Part shown: positions 24,249 to 33,018 of the stretch, piece by piece | Layout: each line of letters starts with the position of its first letter | How positions within the stretch are numbered: position 1 is the first letter of the stretch | Made by a program: the position numbers and the translations under genes | Assembly (NCBI GenBank): GCA_022510815.1 | Contig: JAFLST010000013.1 | Coordinates: 1-64,000, forward strand | Origin: Christensenellaceae bacterium | GTDB taxonomy: Bacteria; Bacillota; Clostridia; Christensenellales; Aristaeellaceae | Direction of reading: 5' to 3' | DNA: 64,000 bases | Notes under the pieces: generated by a model | The model's database searches: none | The model's input: only the letters and a program-made list of their open reading frames with translations | Told to the model about the DNA's origin: nothing

Positions 24249-26024
24249 TTGGCTATGGAACTGACCATTGAAAGCATTCTCGAGAGCGCCAGCGGCACAA
24301 TCTTTGCCGTGTGGTTTCTGATCGGTGCGGCGCTGGTGTTCTGGATGCAGGCGGGCTTTGCGATGGTGGAGACAGGCTTCACCCGCGCCAAGAACGCCGG
24401 CAACATTCTCATGAAGAACCTCATGGATTTCTGCATCGGCACAGTCGTGTTCATTCTCATTGGCTTTTCCCTGCTCTTGGGCGAGGATCTGCTGGGCTTC
24501 ATCGGCAAGCCGGGCTTCGACATCTTCACGGCTTACGGGAGCTTCGACTGGTCGAACTTCGTGTTCAACCTTATGTTCTGCGCCACCACCGCCACCATCG
24601 TCTCCGGCGCCATGGCGGAGCGCACAAAGTTCCTTTCCTATTGCATCTATTCCGGCGTGATCTCCGCGCTCATCTACCCCATCGAGGCCCACTGGATATG
24701 GGGCGGCGGATGGCTCAGTCAGCTTGGCTTCCATGATTTCGCAGGCTCCTGCGCCATTCATATGGTCGGCGGCATCTCGGCGCTGATCGGCGCGAAGCTT
24801 CTCGGCCCCCGCATCGGCAAGTTCACCAAGGACAGGGACGGCAGAATCACCGGTGTCAACGCCTTCCCCGGTCATAACCTGCCTCTCGGCTGCCTCGGCG
24901 TGTTCATCCTGTGGCTTGGCTGGTACGGCTTCAACGGTGCGGCGGCTACCTCTGTCGGGCAGCTCGGTTCTATCTTCCTGACCACGACCGTCGCGCCCGC
25001 GATCGCCACCGTGGTCTGCATGGTCTTCACATGGGTCAAGTACGGCAAGCCGGACGTGTCGATGTGCCTGAATGCCTCGCTGGCGGGCCTTGTCGCCATC
25101 ACCGCACCCTGCGACGTGACCGACTGCCTCGGCGCCATCATCATCGGCGCGGTAGCCGGCCTGCTGGTGATCTTCGGCGTGTGGCTGCTGGACTACAGGC
25201 TGCGCATTGACGACCCTGTCGGCGCGGTGGCTGTGCACTGCCTGAATGGCGTCTGGGGCACCATCGCGGTGGGTCTGTTCGCCACCAATGCAGCGCCCGG
25301 CTACAGCGTTGCCAACGCTGCCGGCAAAGAGCTGACTGGCCTGTTCTACGGCGGCGGCTTTGAGCTGCTGGGGCTGCAGCTCACGGGCGTTGCGGCTGTC
25401 GCGGCATGGACGGCTGTGACCATCACCCTCACCTTTGCCATCATCAAGGCCACCATCGGTCTGCGGGCCAGCGAGCACGAGGAAATCGTCGGACTGGATA
25501 TCGAGGAGCACGGTCTCGCTTCGGCCTACTCCGGCTTCATGATGGGCACATCCCTGATGACTGCGGCAAGCGGGGCCGCCACGCCTGCTCCTGTCGAGAA
25601 GCCCGCCGTTCCCGTGGAGGACGCTGTCCCGGTGGTGGTGCGCGCCGCGAAGGCTCCCGCGTCCGATGTGCGCATGACCAAGATCGACATTATCACCAAG
25701 CAGTCCAGCTTTGAGGTGCTCAAGACCGCCATGGAGGAGATTGGCGTCACGGGCATGACCGTCACGCAGGTGCTCGGCTGCGGCATGCAGAAGGGCCGTC
25801 CCGAATACTACCGGGGCGTCGCCGTCGAGATGAACCTGCTGCCCAAGATTGAGGTGGAGATCGTGGTGTGCAAGATTCCCGTGCGCACGGTCATCGAGAC
25901 CGCCAAAAAGGTGCTCTACACCGGGCATATCGGCGACGGCAAGATTTTCGTCTACGATGTGGAGAACGTCATCAAGGTCCGCACAGGCGAAGAGGGCTAC
26001 GACGCCCTGCAGGATGTGGAATGA
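24249..26024 (+). CDS. amtB: Ammonium transporter AmtB fused to a C-terminal PII signalling domain
   Basis: About 591 residues. The start is ambiguous: TTG 24249 has the best spacing (8) to GGAGG, and ATG 24243 and 24255 are in frame. Residues 1-420 form an Amt channel with 11 helices (FWMQAGFAMVETGFTRAKNAGNI, then AHWIWGGGWL, HMVGG and AVAVHCLNGVWG). A Pro/Val-rich linker (about 440-475) leads to a complete GlnB-type PII domain of about 110 residues: MTKIDIITKQSSFEVLKTA, T-loop GCGMQKGRPEYYRGV, and B-loop TGHIGDGKIFVYDVENVIKVRTGEEG. In separate systems PII plugs the AmtB pore; here the regulator is covalently tethered. Sits directly after glnN. Confidence 0.95.
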   Translation: MAMELTIESILESASGTIFAVWFLIGAALVFWMQAGFAMVETGFTRAKNAGNILMKNLMDFCIGTVVFILIGFSLLLGEDLLGFIGKPGFDIFTAYGSFDWSNFVFNLMFCATTATIVSGAMAERTKFLSYCIYSGVISALIYPIEAHWIWGGGWLSQLGFHDFAGSCAIHMVGGISALIGAKLLGPRIGKFTKDRDGRITGVNAFPGHNLPLGCLGVFILWLGWYGFNGAAATSVGQLGSIFLTTTVAPAIATVVCMVFTWVKYGKPDVSMCLNASLAGLVAITAPCDVTDCLGAIIIGAVAGLLVIFGVWLLDYRLRIDDPVGAVAVHCLNGVWGTIAVGLFATNAAPGYSVANAAGKELTGLFYGGGFELLGLQLTGVAAVAAWTAVTITLTFAIIKATIGLRASEHEEIVGLDIEEHGLASAYSGFMMGTSLMTAASGAATPAPVEKPAVPVEDAVPVVVRAAKAPASDVRMTKIDIITKQSSFEVLKTAMEEIGVTGMTVTQVLGCGMQKGRPEYYRGVAVEMNLLPKIEVEIVVCKIPVRTVIETAKKVLYTGHIGDGKIFVYDVENVIKVRTGEEGYDALQDVE

Positions 26025-26026
26025 GC

Positions 26027-26055
26027 TTGACAGCCTCCGTCCCTCCGGATACAAT
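26027..26055 (+). promoter_or_regulatory. Sigma-A promoter for ridA
   Basis: TTGACA (26027-26032), 17-base spacer, TACAAT (26050-26055), starting 3 bases after the amtB stop. ridA can be transcribed on its own. Confidence 0.8.
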
Positions 26056-26104
26056 CATGGTTGACAGGATTCTCCATCATCGACCGAATCAGGAGGGCAT
26101 CGCC

Positions 26105-26473
26105 ATGAACATCATCAGCACCACCAACGCGCCCGCCGCCATCGGGCCGTATTCTCAGGGCTGCGAGGTCAACGGCCTCGTGTACACCTCGGGGCAGATT
26201 CCCGTTGATCCCGCGACGGGCAGCATCCCGGAGGGCATCGCCGCCCAGACCGAGCAGAGCTGCGGGAACGTCGGCGCGGTGCTGGAAGCCGCGGGCACGT
26301 CCTTTGCGAACGTCTTCAAGACCACCTGCTTCCTTGCGGACATGGCTGATTTTGCTGCTTTCAACGCGGTCTACGAAAAGTATTTCATCTCCAAGCCCGC
26401 CCGGAGCTGCGTCGCGGTGAAGGCCCTGCCCAAGGGCGTACTCTGCGAGATCGAGGCCATCGCGCAGAAATAA
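26105..26473 (+). CDS. ridA: RidA family enamine/imine deaminase
   Basis: 122 residues from an ATG 7 bases after AGGAGGG. Small trimeric protein that hydrolyses reactive enamine/imine intermediates from PLP enzymes such as threonine dehydratase. Family signatures: NAPAAIGPYSQG, VYTSGQIPVDP, VFKTTCFLADMADF and RSCVAVKALPKGVLCEIEAIA, with the conserved Arg in PARSCV. It has its own promoter and a strong terminator, so it is likely monocistronic beside the nitrogen genes. Confidence 0.95.
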   Translation: MNIISTTNAPAAIGPYSQGCEVNGLVYTSGQIPVDPATGSIPEGIAAQTEQSCGNVGAVLEAAGTSFANVFKTTCFLADMADFAAFNAVYEKYFISKPARSCVAVKALPKGVLCEIEAIAQK

Positions 26474-26492
26474 CACTCTGTTCACAGACAAA

Positions 26493-26523
26493 AGCCCTCT
26501 GCCATCCGGCAGAGGGCTTTTTG
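26493..26523. terminator. Terminator between ridA and the MATE gene
   Basis: AGCCCTCTGCC pairs perfectly with GGCAGAGGGCT around ATCC, followed by TTTTTGC; AAAA on the other side makes it usable from the minus strand too. Confidence 0.85.
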
Positions 26524-26562
26524 CAGGAACCAATTCTCATGCGGCAGGCGCTCCAAGCATGC

Positions 26563-27921
26563 TCATCCCGCCTTCGGGACACGGGGCTGGCTCTGCTGCT
26601 TTTTCAGCATAACGAAGTACACGCCGCAAAGAATGATCTGCACCACCGTCGAGCTGGGCGTGGCAAGGCCGATATGGAACAGGGACACCGGGCTCCGATG
26701 GCTCATCAGCCACGACACAGGCACGCGCACGCCGAAGGCCCCGAGGATGCCCTGCATCATGACGAAGGTGGTGCTGCCGCAGCCGTTGAAATAGCCGATA
26801 AAGCAGAACAGGAACGAGGTCAGCACGCAGTCGATGGCATAGGCCTTCAGATACTCCGCGGCCGCCGCGATCACGTCCGGCTCCCGGGCAAACAGGCCCG
26901 ACAGCAGGCTCCCGTGGAAGAAGGTGAAATAGCCCATGATCACGCCCGCGGCCAGCGACGTCGCAATCCCGCACAGCAGCGCCTTTCTCGCCCGCTCCGG
27001 CTTGTCCGCGCCGATATTCTGCGCCACGAAGGCGGACATGGCCTGCATATAGGCCGAGGGCACCAGCATCAGGAAGCCGCAGAGCTTCTCCGCCACGCCG
27101 ACGCCCGCCGAGGCGATCAGTCCCAGCCCGTTCACGATCGCCATGATGACGAGGAAGGAGATGCTCACCAGCAGGTCCTGCAGGGCAATCGGAATGCCCA
27201 GCCGCAGGATGGCCCGGATATAGGCGCGCTGGGGCCGGATATCCCTGCGGGTGAAGGTGAAGGGCAGCTCCCGCCTGCGCATGATGAGCAGCGAAAGCAG
27301 CACGCTTGCCGCCTGCGCGAAGACCGTCGCCAGCGCCGCGCCCGCCGTACCCATGCGCAGCACCGCCACCAGCAGCAGATCCCCCGCGATATTCAGCGCG
27401 CTGGCCATCGCGACGGTGACCAGCGGCATCTTGGAATCACCGATGCCCCGGAACACGCTGCCGATGAGGTTGTAGGCCACGATGAACACCGTGCCCGCGC
27501 CGCAGATCATGATATAGGATACCGTCTGCTCGAAGGCCTCCGGCGGCGCCTGCATGACACCGGCCAGCGCCCGGGCGCAGAGCACCACAGCCACGGAGAC
27601 AGCCGCCGCCAGCACGCCGAACAGGCACACGCCGCTGCCGATGATGCTCCCGGCTTCCTGCCGCCTTCCCTCGCCGATCTTCCGGCCGACCAGCACCGTC
27701 AGGCCCATGGCAAGGCCGGTGATGACAACCGTGATCGTATGCATGATCTGGCTGCCCGTCGAGACCGCGGACACATCCGCCGCCGTGCCGAACTGGCCCA
27801 CCACCAGCAGGTCCACCGCGCCGTACATGGTCTGCAGAAGCAGCGCCAGCAGCACCGGCAGCGCGAAGCGGATCAGCGGCGACAGGATGGGACCCTGCGT
27901 AAAATTCCCCGACTGTTTCAT
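26563..27921 (-). CDS. MATE family multidrug/toxin efflux transporter
   Basis: 452 residues from MKQSGNFTQGPI, 6 bases after GAGGAG; the frame is open further up, but into the leader. Twelve membrane helices in two related halves, as in NorM/DinF-type exporters, with MATE phrases LLQTMYGAVDLLVVGQFG, GLTVLVGRKIGEG and NLIGSVFRGIGDSKMPL. It uses Na+ or H+ gradients to export cationic compounds. The 140-base structured leader with a terminator hairpin suggests ligand- or condition-dependent expression. Confidence 0.93.
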   Translation of the reverse strand: MKQSGNFTQGPILSPLIRFALPVLLALLLQTMYGAVDLLVVGQFGTAADVSAVSTGSQIMHTITVVITGLAMGLTVLVGRKIGEGRRQEAGSIIGSGVCLFGVLAAAVSVAVVLCARALAGVMQAPPEAFEQTVSYIMICGAGTVFIVAYNLIGSVFRGIGDSKMPLVTVAMASALNIAGDLLLVAVLRMGTAGAALATVFAQAASVLLSLLIMRRRELPFTFTRRDIRPQRAYIRAILRLGIPIALQDLLVSISFLVIMAIVNGLGLIASAGVGVAEKLCGFLMLVPSAYMQAMSAFVAQNIGADKPERARKALLCGIATSLAAGVIMGYFTFFHGSLLSGLFAREPDVIAAAAEYLKAYAIDCVLTSFLFCFIGYFNGCGSTTFVMMQGILGAFGVRVPVSWLMSHRSPVSLFHIGLATPSSTVVQIILCGVYFVMLKKQQSQPRVPKAG

Positions 27922-27942
27922 CTGCGACTCCTCACAATCAAA

Positions 27943-28062
27943 GCCCGGCCATGCGCAGGAGCCTCCTGCCATAACCGGGCGCACCCGACATCTTATCGAC
28001 CACGGGCGCGTTGACGCCCTTCGCATTGCGATGCGCGGTCCTCCGATGACCTGTTCAGTTCG
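27943..28062 (-). promoter_or_regulatory. Structured leader and terminator ahead of the MATE gene, unassigned
   Basis: On the minus strand, RNA from about 28063 first offers a multi-helix fold (GACC closing with GGTC around GCAT-CGCA-ATGC and a GGGCG-TCAA-CGCGCCC arm). A 17-bp stem with one bulge follows (27980-27943, GCCCGGTTATG-GCAGGA with its complement), then TTTGATT just ahead of the ribosome site. CGGG-TGCG-CCCG (27987-27976) overlaps the 5' arm of that stem and competes with it. This is a riboswitch- or attenuator-like layout. Guanidine-IV (mepA) RNAs precede MATE genes, but I cannot confirm a match. Confidence 0.5.
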
Positions 28063-28069
28063 GGTCAGT

Positions 28070-28098
28070 ATGATAGCGCAACCCGGCGGGTTTGTCAA
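28070..28098 (-). promoter_or_regulatory. Promoter for the MATE gene
   Basis: TTGACA (28098-28093), 17-base spacer, TATCAT (28075-28070) on the minus strand. It sets a leader of about 140 bases. Confidence 0.75.
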
Positions 28099-28142
28099 GC
28101 CGTCCGCGATTGTATTCCTTCTGTGCTTTTCCGGCATTTTTC

Positions 28143-28172
28143 TTGACATCGCCGCGCCGGATGGGCTAAACT
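28143..28172 (+). promoter_or_regulatory. Promoter for the ABC uptake operon
   Basis: TTGACA (28143-28148), 18-base spacer, TAAACT (28167-28172), divergent from the MATE promoter. No T-box or other recognised leader is seen between it and the ATG. Confidence 0.65.
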
Positions 28173-28232
28173 GTGACCGTAGACGCGGGACGGATATATC
28201 CCGCAAGCAGCATTTGAAGGAGGAACCCCATC

Positions 28233-29192
28233 ATGAAGAAGATTCTTGCTCTGGCCATGGCGCTCTGTATGCTCCTTGGCTGCACCGCCGCGCTGGCGGA
28301 AGATGAGACCTACTCGATCGGCATCGTGCAGCTCGTGCAGCATCCCGCGCTGGATCTGGCGACGAAGGGCTTTCAGGACGCCCTGACCGAGCTGCTGGGC
28401 GACAAGGTCACCTTTGACCTGCAGAACGCCTCCGGCGACGCCGCCACCTGCGCGACCATCGCCAACGGCTTCGTTTCCGCGGACGTCGATCTGATTATGG
28501 CCAACGCGACCCCTGCCCTGCAGGCTGCCGTCGCCGCGACCGCTGACATCCCGATTCTCGCTACCTCCATCACTGTGTATGACGTGGCGCTGGACATTCC
28601 CGCTGACGAGTGGAAGGGCTACACCGAGCTGAACGTCTCCGGCACCTCCGATCTGGCCCCGCTGGACGAGCAGGCCGCCATCATCAAGGAGCTGTTCCCG
28701 GACGCCAAGAACGTCGGCCTGATCTACTGCTCCGCCGAGCCCAACTCCCTCTATCAGGTGACCACCATCGCGGGCTACCTGAACGAGCTGGGCTATGAGA
28801 CCACCATGTTCCCCTTCGCGGACTCCAACGATCTGGCCTCCGTGACCCAGAGCGCCTGCGACGCCTCTGACGTCCTGTACATCCCCACCGACAACACCGC
28901 CGCTTCCTACACCGAGACCGTCTACAACGTCGTGCAGCCCATGAACAAGCCCGTTGTCACCGGTGAGGAGGGCATCTGCGCCGGCTGCGGCGTCGCCACG
29001 CTGACCATCAGCTACTACGATATCGGCTATGCCACCGGCAAGATGGCCTACGACATTCTCGTCAACGGCGCCGACGTCTCCACCATGCCCATCCAGTTCG
29101 CTCCGCAGTTCGTCAAGAAGTACAACCCGACCATCGCGGCTGAGCTGGGCCTGACCATCTCTGAGGGCTACGAGGCTATCGAGGCTGAGTAA
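28233..29192 (+). CDS. ABC transporter substrate-binding protein (TrpX-like, COG2984 type)
   Basis: 319 residues after AAGGAGG. N-terminal signal MKKILALAMALCMLLGCTAA contains LGC, which could be a lipobox or ordinary signal; AEDETYSIGIVQLVQHPALD starts the mature domain. It has the two-lobed periplasmic-binding fold of the uncharacterised COG2984 family (ASGDAATCATIANGFV, NVGLIYCSAEPNS, YIPTDNTAAS, YYDIGYATGKMAYDIL). Relatives include TrpX, proposed for aromatic amino acids in Firmicutes; the ligand here is not shown by the sequence. Followed by its permease and ATPase. Confidence 0.9.
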   Translation: MKKILALAMALCMLLGCTAALAEDETYSIGIVQLVQHPALDLATKGFQDALTELLGDKVTFDLQNASGDAATCATIANGFVSADVDLIMANATPALQAAVAATADIPILATSITVYDVALDIPADEWKGYTELNVSGTSDLAPLDEQAAIIKELFPDAKNVGLIYCSAEPNSLYQVTTIAGYLNELGYETTMFPFADSNDLASVTQSACDASDVLYIPTDNTAASYTETVYNVVQPMNKPVVTGEEGICAGCGVATLTISYYDIGYATGKMAYDILVNGADVSTMPIQFAPQFVKKYNPTIAAELGLTISEGYEAIEAE

Positions 29193-29215
29193 TCTCCCGC
29201 CGGCATCTCTGCGAG

Positions 29216-29248
29216 GCCATGAAAGGTCCCATGCCTTTCATGGCTTCG
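29216..29248 (+). terminator. Hairpin between binding-protein and permease genes
   Basis: GCCATGAAAGG pairs with CCTTTCATGGC, followed by TTCGCTTTT. A weak U-tract suggests partial termination, giving more binding protein than permease. Confidence 0.6.
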
Positions 29249-29337
29249 CTTTTACTGAAAAGTCAGGCACTGCCTGAGAAGGTTCGTGGACGCCTCAACG
29301 GGCTTCCGCAGGGCCAACATCGAAGGAGGCACTTTTC

Positions 29338-30258
29338 TTGAACTTCACCTCCCTCCTCAATTCCCTGCCCGGCGCGGTCGCTCAGGGTCTGATCTGGGGC
29401 ATCATGGCCATCGGCGTGTACATCACCTACCGCATTCTGGACGTGGCTGACCTGACGGTGGACGGCTCCATCGCCACCGGCGGCGCGGTCGCCGGCATGC
29501 TGATCATCTCCGGCTGCAATGTCTGGGTGGCGCTGCTGGTCGCGTTCCTCGTGGGCATGCTGACGGGCTTTGTCACCGGCATGTTTCACACCGCGATGGG
29601 CATTCCCGCCATTCTCGCGGGCATCCTGACCCAGCTCGCGCTGTACTCCGTCAACCTGCGCATCATGGACAACAAGGCCAACACCGCCATCAGCGCCAAC
29701 AAATATCATCTGGTGGTGTCCCTGCGCAACGTCCGCGCCTTCACGGAGCTGTCGAACCCGATCTACATCGTGCTGATCTTCACCGTTGTGATCATCGCGC
29801 TGATGTATCTGTTCTTTGGAACGGAATTCGGCTGCTCCCTGCGGGCTGCCGGCGCGAACCCCAACATGGCCCGGGCGCAGGGCATCAACACCAACATGGC
29901 GAAGGTCGTGGGCCTGATGCTCTCCAATGGCATCGTGGCGCTCTCCGGCGCGCTGCTGGCGCAGTATCAGGGCTTTGCCGACGTGAGCATGGGCCGCGGC
30001 GCGATCGTCATCGGTCTGGCTGCGGTCATCATCGGCGAGGTCGTGTTCGGCAGGTTCCTGCGCTCCTTTGCGGGCAAGCTGGTCGCCGTCTCCCTCGGAG
30101 CGATCATCTATTATCTGGTCATTCAGGTCGTGCTGTGGCTGGGCCTGAACACCAACGATCTCAAGATGCTCACCGCGCTGGTCGTGGCGCTGTTCCTTGC
30201 CGTTCCCTTCTGGAAGGAAAAGCTCACCACGTTCCTGTCGGCAAGGAAGGAGGGCTGA
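29338..30258 (+). CDS. ABC transporter permease (TrpY-like, COG4120)
   Basis: 306 residues from a TTG 8 bases after GGAGG. Eight to ten helices; it belongs to the branched-chain amino acid-type permeases (VDGSIATGGAVAGML, FHTAMGIPAILAGILTQLALYS, GCSLRAAGANPNMARAQGIN and GLAAVIIGEVVFGR). It pairs with the upstream binding protein and the ATPase 3 bases downstream. As there is one permease gene, the transporter is probably a homodimer in the membrane. Confidence 0.92.
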   Translation: MNFTSLLNSLPGAVAQGLIWGIMAIGVYITYRILDVADLTVDGSIATGGAVAGMLIISGCNVWVALLVAFLVGMLTGFVTGMFHTAMGIPAILAGILTQLALYSVNLRIMDNKANTAISANKYHLVVSLRNVRAFTELSNPIYIVLIFTVVIIALMYLFFGTEFGCSLRAAGANPNMARAQGINTNMAKVVGLMLSNGIVALSGALLAQYQGFADVSMGRGAIVIGLAAVIIGEVVFGRFLRSFAGKLVAVSLGAIIYYLVIQVVLWLGLNTNDLKMLTALVVALFLAVPFWKEKLTTFLSARKEG

Positions 30259-30261
30259 GCC

Positions 30262-31056
30262 GTGCTGAAGATCAATCATATCGCCAAGACCTTCAACCCC
30301 GGCACCATCACCGAGAAAAAGGCCCTCGTCGATGTGGACCTGCACCTGATGCCCGGCGACTTTGTGACGGTCATCGGCGGCAACGGCGCGGGCAAGTCGA
30401 CCACGCTGAACGCCGTGGCGGGCACGTTCCTTGTGGACAAGGGCACCATCGAGGTGGACGGCGTGGACGTGACGCGCCTGCCGGAGTACAAGCGGGCAAA
30501 GTATCTGGGCCGCGTGTTTCAGGACCCGATGACCGGCACCGCCGCCTCCATGACCATTGAGGAGAACCTCGCGCTGGCCTATCGCCGCGGCAAGCTCCGC
30601 ACCCTGCGCTGGGGCATCTCAAACAAGGAGCGTGAGGCCTTCCGTCAGGCGCTTTCCACCCTTGAGCTGGGCCTTGAGGATCGCATGACCAGCCGGGTGG
30701 GGCTGCTCTCCGGCGGACAGCGGCAGGCGCTGACCCTGCTGATGGCTACGCTGCAGAAGCCCAAGCTGCTGCTCCTCGACGAGCACACCGCAGCCCTCGA
30801 CCCCAAGACCGCTCAGAAGGTGCTGCACCTGACCCGCAAGCTCATCACCGAGGATAACCTCACCGCCATGATGGTCACCCACAACATGAAGGACGCGCTG
30901 CAATACGGCAACCGGACCATCATGATGCACGAGGGCAAGATCATTCTGGACATCAACCGCGAGACCAAAGCGCAGCTCAAGGTCGACGACCTGCTGCGGA
31001 TGTTTGAGAAAGCCAGCGGATCGGGCATCGTGAACGATCGCATGCTCTTAGGCTGA
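30262..31056 (+). CDS. ABC transporter ATP-binding protein (TrpZ-like, COG1101)
   Basis: 264 residues from a GTG preceded by GGAGGG. Walker A GGNGAGKSTTLN, signature LSGGQRQALTLLMA, Walker B LLLLDEHTAALDP, and switch His in MMVTHNM. Sequence type matches the ATPase of the COG2984/4120/1101 uptake systems. Ends ahead of a strong terminator, closing the three-gene operon. Confidence 0.93.
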   Translation: MLKINHIAKTFNPGTITEKKALVDVDLHLMPGDFVTVIGGNGAGKSTTLNAVAGTFLVDKGTIEVDGVDVTRLPEYKRAKYLGRVFQDPMTGTAASMTIEENLALAYRRGKLRTLRWGISNKEREAFRQALSTLELGLEDRMTSRVGLLSGGQRQALTLLMATLQKPKLLLLDEHTAALDPKTAQKVLHLTRKLITEDNLTAMMVTHNMKDALQYGNRTIMMHEGKIILDINRETKAQLKVDDLLRMFEKASGSGIVNDRMLLG

Positions 31057-31062
31057 TTTTGA

Positions 31063-31090
31063 GAGCGCTCCATGAGGGCGCTCTTTTTTT
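31063..31090 (+). terminator. Terminator of the ABC uptake operon
   Basis: GAGCGC pairs with GCGCTC over a nine-base loop, then seven T. Confidence 0.85.
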
Positions 31091-31151
31091 GCGACTTTTT
31101 TGCAGAATGGAACCTGAGGGGCGTGTCAGGCATCTTATGGGTGTCGATCGA

Positions 31152-31180
31152 TTGACGGAAACCGCTAAAACCATTACAAT
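31152..31180 (+). promoter_or_regulatory. Promoter for the orphan solute-binding gene
   Basis: TTGACG (31152-31157), 17-base spacer, TACAAT (31175-31180). The ribosome site follows immediately, so the leader is extremely short, unless a further promoter exists. Confidence 0.7.
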
Positions 31181-31197
31181 AAAGGAAGGTGTCCACC

Positions 31198-32493
31198 GTG
31201 AGGCATCCATTGATGAAGCTCCTGTCCCTGATGCTGGCAATCCTGACCCTGCTCCCCTGCGCGGCACACGCAGATGATCCTGTAACGCTGCGTCTGATCG
31301 AAAACGCATGGCTGAATGACGATATCCTGAACGCCTACACAGCCAAGACCGGCGTACAGTTTGAAAGGCTGGACGGCCACGCGATGACAGAGATGGCCAA
31401 CGCCTTTGCCACTCGCAACGACCAGATCGACCTGTTCACCTTCACGGCCTATTCTGGGCTGTACTCCGTGAAGGAGCACGACTACTACGCGCCGCTGGAG
31501 GGCAGTGAAATCCTCTCTGCCCGCCTGAACGACCTGTATCCTGCCGTGCGCGACGTGCTGACCGACGATGGCCACATGGCCGGCTGGGTGCTCAACCTGA
31601 GCCCCATGTACATGAACGCAAACACCCGTCTGCTGGAAGAAAACGGTCTGACCGAGCCCACGACCTTCGCCGACATGCTCGACGTGTGCAACGCGCTGCT
31701 GGAGGCGGACGCGCTGGACAGCGAGACCTCCATGTTCTCCACCTGCAGCTACACTGCCGACAGCATGATGGCGCTGTTCATGTCACAGTACATCATGGCC
31801 TGCGGGCTCGAGGGCGGGCTGGTCGACTTCACGCGGCCGGAATTCCTGTCCGTGGCGGAGCGCATCCGCGACACGGTGCCCCGGGAAGAAGCCTACAAGG
31901 ATGAGGCCTACAGCAGCGCCTTTGACTACCCCTGCGCCGCCAGCAGCATCTCCGCCGACCTGATGAGGCCCGCGCTGCAGCTGATCGAAGGCCAGTCCCC
32001 TGCCGTGGAGGCCTACATGGGCGTCGCGACGGTCAATCCCTACTCCGCCCGCCGGGACGAAGCCATCGCCTTCCTTGAGTTCTACGCCAGCCAGACCAGC
32101 GCGGAGAGCTACTTCTATGACGCCTCTCTGACTGAACCGGTCAAGAACGATAGACAAGCCAAGCTGCTTCAGGACATCGCCGTGAGGCTCCGCACCCTCG
32201 AGGCCATTGAAGACCCGACCGCCGAGCAGCGCGACGAGCTGGAAGCCCTGAGGCAGGATCAGGCCAACGCCGAGCAGTATCTCTGGCTCATCACCGAGGA
32301 GGATATCGCGTTCTACCGCGACTTTGCGCAGAACCTGTCCATCGCCGAGGCCGCGCCGGTTCAGTACGACGAATCGCTCCGGGCCAGCGCGGGGCTGTTC
32401 CTCAGCGGCGTCTACGATTCCGCCGCCTTTGCCAAGGCCTGTCAGGATCATATCAATATGATCTATCAGGAGCACGGGATTGCCGTGAAGTAA
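31198..32493 (+). CDS. Extracellular solute-binding protein, orphan
   Basis: 431 residues from the GTG 8 bases after AAAGGAAGG. Signal peptide of about 26 residues ending PCAAHAD, no lipobox. The mature part has the type I ABC sugar-binding fold (YTAKTGVQFERLDG, DLFTFTAYSGLYSVKEHDYYAPL, and GWVLNLSPMYMNANTRLLEENGLTEP with the family's domestic Tyr/Asn pattern). No permease genes are adjacent; the next genes are an ECF sigma factor and a membrane partner. It may serve transporters elsewhere or act as an extracellular sensor, which is inference. Confidence 0.8.
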   Translation: MRHPLMKLLSLMLAILTLLPCAAHADDPVTLRLIENAWLNDDILNAYTAKTGVQFERLDGHAMTEMANAFATRNDQIDLFTFTAYSGLYSVKEHDYYAPLEGSEILSARLNDLYPAVRDVLTDDGHMAGWVLNLSPMYMNANTRLLEENGLTEPTTFADMLDVCNALLEADALDSETSMFSTCSYTADSMMALFMSQYIMACGLEGGLVDFTRPEFLSVAERIRDTVPREEAYKDEAYSSAFDYPCAASSISADLMRPALQLIEGQSPAVEAYMGVATVNPYSARRDEAIAFLEFYASQTSAESYFYDASLTEPVKNDRQAKLLQDIAVRLRTLEAIEDPTAEQRDELEALRQDQANAEQYLWLITEEDIAFYRDFAQNLSIAEAAPVQYDESLRASAGLFLSGVYDSAAFAKACQDHINMIYQEHGIAVK

Positions 32494-32538
32494 CCCATGA
32501 CCATCGCGCAATTCATCACCATTGACACGGAGGCTGCC

Positions 32539-33018
32539 ATGACACACACTGCCTTTGCCGAGCGGATCATCGCCATGCAGGCCCGGCTGTACCGGGTATC
32601 CGCCGGCATCCTGAATCAGCGGGCCGATCAGGAGGACGCGGTTCAGTCCTGCATTGAGAAAGCATGGCGCAAGCTGCCGACGCTGCGGGACGAAAGCAGC
32701 CTCGAGGCGTGGGTCACGCGCATCCTCATCAATGAATGCCGGGCCATGATTCGCAGAAAGCGGTGGGTGGTGCCCGTGGAGACCATCCCGGACGCCCCCG
32801 CTCCGCCCGACGCGGACCCCGACCTGTACCGGTTCTTTGCTTCTCTGCCTGACAAGCTGAGGCTGGTCATGACCCTCCACTACGTCGAGGGCTTTGAGGT
32901 CACCGAGATCGCCCGACTGCTGCGGCTCCCGGAGGGGACAATCAAGTCCCGTCTCGCGCGGGGACGGGAGAAGATGAAGGCCGACGAAAATCTGTGGGAG
33001 GAGGTGAACGAGCTGTGA
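32539..33018 (+). CDS. RNA polymerase sigma factor, ECF family
   Basis: 159 residues from an ATG 5 bases after GGAGG; an upstream ATG at 32497 lacks a site. Region 2 (YRVSAGILNQRADQEDAVQSCIEKAW) and region 4 (FASLPDKLRLVMTLHYVEGFEVTEIARLLRLPEGTIKSRLARGREKM) are clear and region 3 is missing, as in ECF factors. Overlaps the next gene by GTGA, so the downstream membrane protein is very likely its anti-sigma factor. Confidence 0.93.
   Translation: MTHTAFAERIIAMQARLYRVSAGILNQRADQEDAVQSCIEKAWRKLPTLRDESSLEAWVTRILINECRAMIRRKRWVVPVETIPDAPAPPDADPDLYRFFASLPDKLRLVMTLHYVEGFEVTEIARLLRLPEGTIKSRLARGREKMKADENLWEEVNEL

Noticed and set aside
22723..26054. Antisense frames across glnN and amtB
   Set aside because: Same composition artefact; the sense genes are unmistakable.
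28173..28232. T-box leader for the TrpX-like operon
   Set aside because: Only about 55 bases lie between promoter and ATG, and no T-box sequence or terminator is present.
31198..32493. Assigning the solute-binding protein to the upstream ABC operon
   Set aside because: A strong terminator and a separate promoter lie between them, and its fold class (sugar-type) differs from the operon's own binding protein.
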